Part shown: piece after piece, positions 61,001 through 64,000 of the stretch
Numbering within the stretch: position 1 is the stretch's first letter
How the letters are laid out: every line of letters starts with the position of its first letter
NCBI RefSeq assembly: GCF_002305895.1
Contig: NZ_CP022203.1
Location: 4,194,501 to 4,258,500 of the forward strand
Direction: 5' to 3'
Length of the DNA: 64,000 nucleotides
DNA from: Corallococcus macrosporus DSM 14697
GTDB taxonomy: Bacteria; Myxococcota; Myxococcia; Myxococcales; Myxococcaceae
Made by a program: the position numbers and the translations under genes
The notes under the pieces: model-generated
The model's input: the letters and a program-made list of their open reading frames with translations, nothing else
Database searches by the model: none
What the model was told of the DNA's origin: nothing

Positions 61001-64000
61001 GACCTCCCGGCGCGTGGCATTCCACGTCTCCAGCAGCGTGGTTCGTTGGACCTCTGGCAGCAGCGCTGCCCGCTCGTATCGGCCTTGTGGCTCCGATGCC
61101 ACTGCCTCCAATGCGCGCAGGTAGTAGTGCCCCAGCTCTTGTGACCGCTCTGCTTCGTGCCGAGTGCCCGTGGTGGCAATGGAGACCGACAGCGCCGAGC
61201 TGTACGGGTCTTGCGTGAAGGTGACGCCCAGCGGCAGCTCCATCCAGGCGGCGCCCAGCATCTCGTCGACGAAGCGCAGGCCCTTCTGTTGGGACAGTCC
61301 GCCCGCGATATGGAAGTGGATGAAGTTGAAGAGCGTGTCGAACAGGGGCTGCCCACCGCGCTTGTGCTGCAGCCGCGCCATGGGATAGCGGCGGTGCGGC
61401 ATCAACTCCTGCTCATGCTTCGCGACCTGTTGGATGAGTTCCAGCCAGGTGCCCCCGCGCAGTGTCACCGGGAATGGGACGCTGTTGAGGAACAGGCCGA
61501 TCATCCGCTCGCCGTCGATGACTTCCGGCCGGCCGTTGGTGACGATGCCTGTGACGACGGAGGAACTCCCTTCGACGAAGCCTCGGACGCGCAGGTGCAC
61601 GGCCAGCAGCACCGTCTTGAGGGACACGCCGGCCTCGTGGGCCACGCGTAGCAAGGCCTGCTGGAGGGCGGCGGGGATTCGTACCTCGTGGGTGTGTAGG
61701 ACGCGCTCATCGTCGCGGGCCCGCTTCGGGCGAGGGCTCGCGGAGTCCACGCCCTCCATTCGGTTGAGCCAGTAACGCTCGCTCTCGGGGGAGTTCTGCG
61801 CGTCGCGCTCCAATGCCACGAACTGCCGGTAGCTGGCGGCTGGGGATGGCGCGGCGGGTGCCGTACTGCCTTCCAGCAACTGGAGGTAGCGGCCAAAGAG
61901 CTCCGAGAGCAGGGTCGCGGCGCTCCAGCCATCCAGGATGGCGTGGTGGAAGACGATGGTCAGTTGGGCGGTGGTCTCCGACCGGCGGTGCACGCAAAGC
62001 CGCATCAGCGGGGCCTTGTTCCAGGTGAAGGGCTGGATGCGCTCCTTCTCCGCCCATGCCTGCAAGTAGGCCGTTTGCTGGGCGGTCTCCAGGTGTCGGA
62101 GGTCTTCGAACCTCAGCGGCAGTGCAACGTCTCGGTGGACCCACTGGAGGGGCTCTTCGAAGCCCTCCAGGTGGAACGACGTGCGTAGGATGGCGTGGCG
62201 CGCGAACAGCTCCCGGAAAGACTGGTGCAACAGCGACTCATTCAGCGCCATCTCCACGTGGAAGCTGAACATGTCGTGATAGATGCCGGCCGAGGCATCC
62301 AGGGCACTCTCGAACAGCATGCCTGACTGGAGCGCGGCCAGCGGATAGGCGTCCTCCACGTCCGACGGCAGTCGCTGGCGGTCGGTCTCGGACACGAGGC
62401 TGAAGGGCTCGACCTGGAGCGAGGAGGGCTTGCCAGTCGCCTTGACGACACCCGCGAGCTCGCGAATAGTCGGGTGCTGGAGCAACTCCAGCGTGGGCAG
62501 TTCCAGGCCGCGTTCACGCAGCTTCGCGATGACCTGGATGCTGCGGATGGAGTCTCCGCCCAACTCGAAGAAGCTGTCGTCGATGCCGACCTGTCGGAGG
62601 CCCAGGACCTCCGCCCAGATGTCGGCCAGGGTCTGCTCGGAGGCGTTCCGAGGCCCTTCGAAGGGCGTGCCGGCCCGGGCCAGGTTCACGTCGGGAGCGG
62701 GCAGGGCTTTACGGTCCACCTTGCCGTTCGGGGACAGCGGTAGGGCGTCCAGCGGCATGAAGACCGCGGGCAGCATGTACTCGGGCAGGCGTGTCTTGAG
62801 GTACGTGCGGATGGCGCTCAGGACGTTCGCGCTCTGTTCGGCCGAAAGCGCTGGTGCGCTCGGGACGACGTAGGCGACGAGGCGCTTGTCGCCCGGCGCA
62901 TCCTCGCGGGCGAGGACGACGGCTTCCTGGACACCTGGAGCTTGCTGGAGGACGGCTTCGATTTCGCCCAGCTCAATGCGGAAGCCGCGCACCTTCACCT
63001 GGAAGTCGGAGCGGCCGAGGAACTCCAGCGTGCCGTCGGGCTTCCAGCGGACGCGGTCGCCGGTGCGGTAGAGGCGAGCACCGGGGGCGGAGGAGAAGGG
63101 GTGAGGGAGGAACTTCTCAGCTGTCAACTCGGGGCGGTGGAGGTAGCCCCAGGCAAGGCCGTCACCGCCGACGAAGAGCTCGCCCGGGACGCCGACGGGG
63201 ACAGGCTCCAGGCGGGAGTCGAGGACGAAGGCGGAGGAGTGGCCCAGCGGCTTGCCAATGGGGACGGAGGTGCCGAAAGCCTCACCGGCGCGGAGGGTGT
63301 GGGTGGCAGAAAAGGTGGTGTTCTCGGTGGGCCCGTAGCCGTTGACGAGGATGGCACCGGAAGGAATGCGCTCCAGGTGCTGACGGACACGCAGCGGGGG
63401 CAACACGTCACCACCTGCCAGCACCTGCCTGACACCAGCCAGGGCAGTGCCTTGGTGAATCACCATCTGCTCGAAGAGAGCGGCGGTGAGCCAGAGGGTG
63501 GAGACGCGGTGGTGCGTCAGCAGTGCGGCGAGTTCATCCAGAGAAGGTGAGTGAGGCGGAGCGAGGACGAGGCGAGCGCCGTGAAGCAGGGCGCCCCAGA
63601 GCTCCAGGGTGGAGGCGTCGAAGGCGACGGGAGCGAGCTGGAGGAAGACTTCGTCAGGGCCGAAGTGGATGAAGGGATTGGCGAGGACGAGGCGAGCGAC
63701 GGCGCGGTGAGGGATGCAGACGCCCTTAGGCCTGCCGGTGCTGCCGGAGGTGAACATGACGTAGGCGAGGTCATCGCTGCCCACGTCCACGGAAGGAGGT
63801 GCGTCCCCCGGCAGGTCCGCGATGAGGTCCGCGTCCGTATCCACGCAGACTCGCTTGCTGTCTGAATCAGGGAGCCCTTCGGCCAGCGGCTGTGCCGTGA
63901 CAAGCACGCCGATGTCAGCCTCCTGAAGGAGCAGCGAGATGCGCTCCGCGGGGTAGTGGTGGTCGATGGGGACGTAGGCGCCGCCGGCCTTGAGGATGGC
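52025..64000 (-). CDS. Non-ribosomal peptide synthetase, C-terminal part (5' end off right edge)
   Basis: 3991 residues are visible and the frame is open to the edge. Order: A1 (about 62700-64000, incomplete), T1 (LGGDS, ~62550), C2 (~62400-61060), A2 (~61000-59500), T2 (LGGHS, ~59370), C3 (~59200-57870, HHIVSDGWS), A3 (~57830-56330), T3 (~56180), C4 (~56000-54670), A4 (~54630-53120), T4 (~52985), thioesterase (~52830-52040, nucleophile GWSLGA, His in VEGDHYSVL). C2 and C4 open YPLAALQSGMLFE and have HHAILDGWS; C3 opens SFVQQRLWVM as in LCL domains. No epimerase or methyltransferase domain is seen. Ten-residue pocket codes by alignment to GrsA: A2 and A4 DAQDLGVVDK (the known Gln code), A1 and A3 DALWLGGTFK (close to Val DAFWIGGTFK). 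Product unknown; the visible modules alternate Val-like and Gln. Confidence 0.95.
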   Translation of the reverse strand, partial: AILKAGGAYVPIDHHYPAERISLLLQEADIGVLVTAQPLAEGLPDSDSKRVCVDTDADLIADLPGDAPPSVDVGSDDLAYVMFTSGSTGRPKGVCIPHRAVARLVLANPFIHFGPDEVFLQLAPVAFDASTLELWGALLHGARLVLAPPHSPSLDELAALLTHHRVSTLWLTAALFEQMVIHQGTALAGVRQVLAGGDVLPPLRVRQHLERIPSGAILVNGYGPTENTTFSATHTLRAGEAFGTSVPIGKPLGHSSAFVLDSRLEPVPVGVPGELFVGGDGLAWGYLHRPELTAEKFLPHPFSSAPGARLYRTGDRVRWKPDGTLEFLGRSDFQVKVRGFRIELGEIEAVLQQAPGVQEAVVLAREDAPGDKRLVAYVVPSAPALSAEQSANVLSAIRTYLKTRLPEYMLPAVFMPLDALPLSPNGKVDRKALPAPDVNLARAGTPFEGPRNASEQTLADIWAEVLGLRQVGIDDSFFELGGDSIRSIQVIAKLRERGLELPTLELLQHPTIRELAGVVKATGKPSSLQVEPFSLVSETDRQRLPSDVEDAYPLAALQSGMLFESALDASAGIYHDMFSFHVEMALNESLLHQSFRELFARHAILRTSFHLEGFEEPLQWVHRDVALPLRFEDLRHLETAQQTAYLQAWAEKERIQPFTWNKAPLMRLCVHRRSETTAQLTIVFHHAILDGWSAATLLSELFGRYLQLLEGSTAPAAPSPAASYRQFVALERDAQNSPESERYWLNRMEGVDSASPRPKRARDDERVLHTHEVRIPAALQQALLRVAHEAGVSLKTVLLAVHLRVRGFVEGSSSVVTGIVTNGRPEVIDGERMIGLFLNSVPFPVTLRGGTWLELIQQVAKHEQELMPHRRYPMARLQHKRGGQPLFDTLFNFIHFHIAGGLSQQKGLRFVDEMLGAAWMELPLGVTFTQDPYSSALSVSIATTGTRHEAERSQELGHYYLRALEAVASEPQGRYERAALLPEVQRTTLLETWNATRREVAWDGCLHERFEDRAELTPDALAAIDDEHALTYAELNRRANQLAWALRARGVGPEVRVGLCMERSVDSVVAILAILKAGGAYVPMDPAYPAQRLAYMVGDSQVGWVLTQRRIADKLTGHEVEILCVDDAGDMSDSRGALNPPRLSEPGHLAYVIYTSGSTGKPKGVMVQHGSMMNLRAALAATAYAGVDRPLRVSLNASLSFDASVQQLVQLADGHALCVVSQATREDTRQMMAWLERHEVDVLDCAPSQLRLLLDEGLAAHRPLRVLAGGEALDAALWARLSAHPNIECFNVYGPTECTVDSTVRTVRGAPLPPSLGGPLANARTYVLDAFLQPVPVGVQGELYIGGAGLARGYLNRPELTAERFIPDPFSTVPGARLYRTGDRARWLPQGELEFLGRIDFQVKLRGFRIELGEIESALRQHPTVRDTVVLVREDTPGLQRLVAYVVTEAEATTSVDGSTFRPFLKERLPEHMVPSAFVTLEALPLTPNGKLDRKALPAPEAPRHAATRPLRTDTERRVAAHWATLLHVETVNAEDDFFALGGHSLLATQLVARLRQEFEVDLPLRALFEQSTVEALAARLDVERARGTAGTLPPLRAAPRERPLPQSFVQQRLWVMEQLTPDTATYNNPAAVAIDGALDAHAMEQALRRVVQRHEALRTTFRNEGDQPVQVVHPHFPLELPITDLSTEPEGERDARALQLANEEAHVPFNLVRGPLFRARLLRLAADRHVLLVTMHHIVSDGWSVGVLVREVAEGYEAAVQGRAPHFPSLPVQYADYALWQREWMQGPVLESRLGYWREQLAGAPAALELPTDRPRPAVQTYRGALLPVSLPAALSEAVTTVARRHEATPFMVLLATWQVLLSRYSGQQDISVGSPIAGRTRPELEGLIGFFVNTLVFRARMSPELTFRELLAQVKVSTLGAFEHQDVPFEKLVDVLQPARDPSRSPLFQVTFTLQNTPPVRLELPGLSLQVLETELETVKFDLSLLLEESPKGFSGALNYNTDLFDAATAERMMGHFRTLLESVVANADQRLAELPLLRAEERQQLLVDWNATSTTFPRETPIHALFSAQAARTPEAVALVSGERVVSYAELERRANQLARHLRAYGVTRGTRVGLCLERSPELVVGLLAILKAGGAYVPIDHHYPTERISLLLQEAGVSVFVTQESIADELPIAGGLMVCVDADADLITALPHDAPPSVDMCGDDLAYVMFTSGSTGRPKGVCIPHRAVARLVLSNPFIHFGPDEVFLQLAPVAFDASTLELWGALLHGARLVLAPPHTPSLDELAALLTHHRVSTLWLTAALFEQMVLHQGPALASVRQVLAGGDVLSPLRVRQHLEHIPLGALLVNGYGPTENTTFSATHPLRAGDAFATSVPIGKPLAHSSAFVLDSRLEPVPVGVPGELFVGGDGLAWGYLHRPELTAEKFLPHPFSSSPGARLYRTGDRVRWKPDGSLEFLGRSDFQVKVRGFRIELGEIEAALQQAPGVLEAVVLAREDSPGDKRLVAYVVGEDGVDSVDPRALRDHILRKLPEYLVPAFVIPMEALPLSPNGKVDRKALPAPDAERARTGEAFEAPRDASEQAIADIWAEVLGLSQVGIDDSFFELGGDSIRSIQIIAKLRERGLELPILELLQHPTIRQLSAVVKHTGGPASAQDVAPFGLLSDADRERLPADVEDAYPLAALQSGMLFESALDASAGIYHDMFSFHLELELHEPRLRQALQELMARHPLLRTSFHLDGYDEPLQLVHREVAPPLRIEDLRHLEPSQQDAFLREWVEAERLKPFEWTQAPLLRIAVHRRTARGLQLTIVFHHAILDGWSAATLFSELFGRYLELMEDRHAAPPPSLAASYRQFIALERAAQRSTESERYWLDRMEGVDAASPRPHRARDEERVLHTHGVQIPASLQQALLRVAHEAGVSLKTVLLAVHLRVRAFVEGNTSVVTGIVTNGRPEVVDGERMIGLFLNSVPFPLTLHGGSWLELIQQVAKHEQELIPHRRFPMARLQQKRGGQPLFDTLFNFIHFHVAGGLSQQKGLRFVDEMLGAAWMELPLGVTFTQDPDTSSLSVSIATTGTRHEAEQTRQLGHYYLRALEAVTAAPRGRYEQAALLPEAERATVLAAWNDTRREVAWEGCLHERFEDRATLTPDALAVLDEERSLSYAELNRRANLLAWALRARGVGPEARVGLCMERSVDTVVSILAILKAGGAYVPMDPAYPAQRLAYMVGDSQVRWLLTQRRIAVKLAGHEVETLCVEDAGDMSDSRGASNPPRRSQPEHLAYVIYTSGSTGKPKGVMVQHASVMNLRAALAATAYASVDRPLRVSLNASLSFDASVQQLVQLADGHALCVVPQGAREDARVMLAWLERHEVDVLDCAPSLLRVLLDEGLAARRPLRVLAGGEALDDALWARLSAHPNIECFNVYGPTECTVDSTLRAVRGAPLPPSLGGPLANARTYVLDAYLQPVPVGVPGELYIGGAGLARGYLNRPELTAERFIPNPFSTAPGARLYRTGDRARWLPQGELEFLGRTDFQVKLRGFRIELGEIESALRQHPSVRDTVVLVREDTTGSQRLVAYVVMEAESSKEVDGNALRPFLKERLPEHMVPSAYVSLGALPLNTSGKVDRKALPAPEDSATRQVAYLPPRDALELEVAQLFEELLGVSPIGVTGDFFELGGHSLLAVRLVSMLRSRTGRDLPVTALLQAPTVEGLAAFLRREPAAWTPLVPIQRGGSRVPFFCVHPVGGTVFCYVELARRLGPEQPFYGLQAQGLEGTLPPNGSIESMAASYVAAIRAVQPQGPYRLGGWSLGAVIAFEMARLLQRMGETVDVLALIEPSATSQARGSATSDDLAAATMFALDLARTAGIAPSALPEDAELDATALLERVLREGREAGALIPGAGLEHVHALLRVFTSNLRALQQHTPGTFPGALTVLRGSHTELESSAPEDRGWGRHAARLSVRVVEGDHYSVLRAPGVEALASALTDILAHADTPPAD
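53105..57607 (-). repeat. NRPS tandem copy 2 (A3-T3-C4-A4)
   Basis: Second copy of the block above. T2-C3 between the copies and T4-TE after this copy are not part of the repeat. Confidence 0.8.
59490..64000 (-). repeat. NRPS tandem copy 1 (A1-T1-C2-A2)
   Basis: Nearly the same block recurs at about 53105-57607, offset ~6.39 kb (for example GCGAGATGCG at 63934 versus 57541). Edges are approximate. Confidence 0.8.

Noticed and set aside
53105-64000. NRPS repeats as an assembly duplication
   Set aside because: The copies differ at many positions and small indels shift the offset, so they are real diverged copies.

Overview
The window is high-GC (roughly 70%) and reads as chromosome from a myxobacterium, most likely Myxococcaceae. 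The evidence is the strong G/C third-position bias, the many secreted lipoproteins with short lipoboxes, an IHF-alpha with an acidic tail, a large NRPS, and the mix of expansin, ACE-like peptidase and PEGA/PilZ proteins. The genus assignment is inference; no rRNA is present.

Left part (1-11.5 kb): a partial unknown gene, an O-methyltransferase, a topoisomerase IB on the opposite strand, then a co-directional trio: a YqiJ-like membrane OB-fold protein with in-frame 33-bp repeats, a YqiK-like flotillin, and a 1852-residue AAA+ protein of the DUF3686 'DNA repair ATPase' type. Three palindromes sit between the last two.

11.5-29.6 kb holds mostly envelope and accessory genes: expansin-like lipoprotein, von Willebrand A lipoprotein, VOC protein, a DUF1624-type acyltransferase, metallophosphoesterase lipoprotein, short-chain dehydrogenase, a coupled DHH-like/DUF3105 pair, an M2 (ACE-like) peptidase, CspA, a second zinc peptidase-like lipoprotein, an FKBP isomerase, PilZ, LPP20-like and PEGA proteins, a PerM/AI-2E transporter and a UdgB-type uracil-DNA glycosylase.

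29.7-36.95 kb is a translation block: tRNA-Val(GAC), thrS, rpmI, rplT, pheS, pheT, ihfA, tRNA-Pro(GGG). infC is not in its usual place between thrS and rpmI. Promoters and terminators punctuate the block.

36.99-40.31 kb looks like a genomic island next to tRNA-Pro. It carries a McrB-like AAA+ gene and a McrC-like nuclease gene with noticeably lower GC, ends in a fragment of an IS256-type transposase, and is bracketed by a 17-nt direct repeat whose left copy is the 3' arm of the tRNA-Pro terminator. A possibly frameshifted unknown gene and a serine-hydrolase lipoprotein follow.

42.9-51.8 kb has a remnant of a [2Fe-2S] thioredoxin-like subunit, a metallo-beta-lactamase/rhodanese fusion with a degenerate metal site, and a minus-strand operon: a TVP38/DedA-like membrane protein, a P2A-type ATPase, and an unusual fusion of a UPF0104/flippase-like membrane domain to an MgtA-type P3B ATPase.

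52.0-64.0 kb is the 3' end of an NRPS read on the minus strand: A-T / C-A-T / C-A-T / C-A-T-TE. It contains two ~4.5-kb near-copies (A-T-C-A) at a ~6.39-kb spacing. The adenylation pockets alternate between a Val-like and a Gln-like code, so the visible part would add an alternating hydrophobic/Gln tetrapeptide segment before thioesterase release. The 5' end of the gene lies beyond the right edge.
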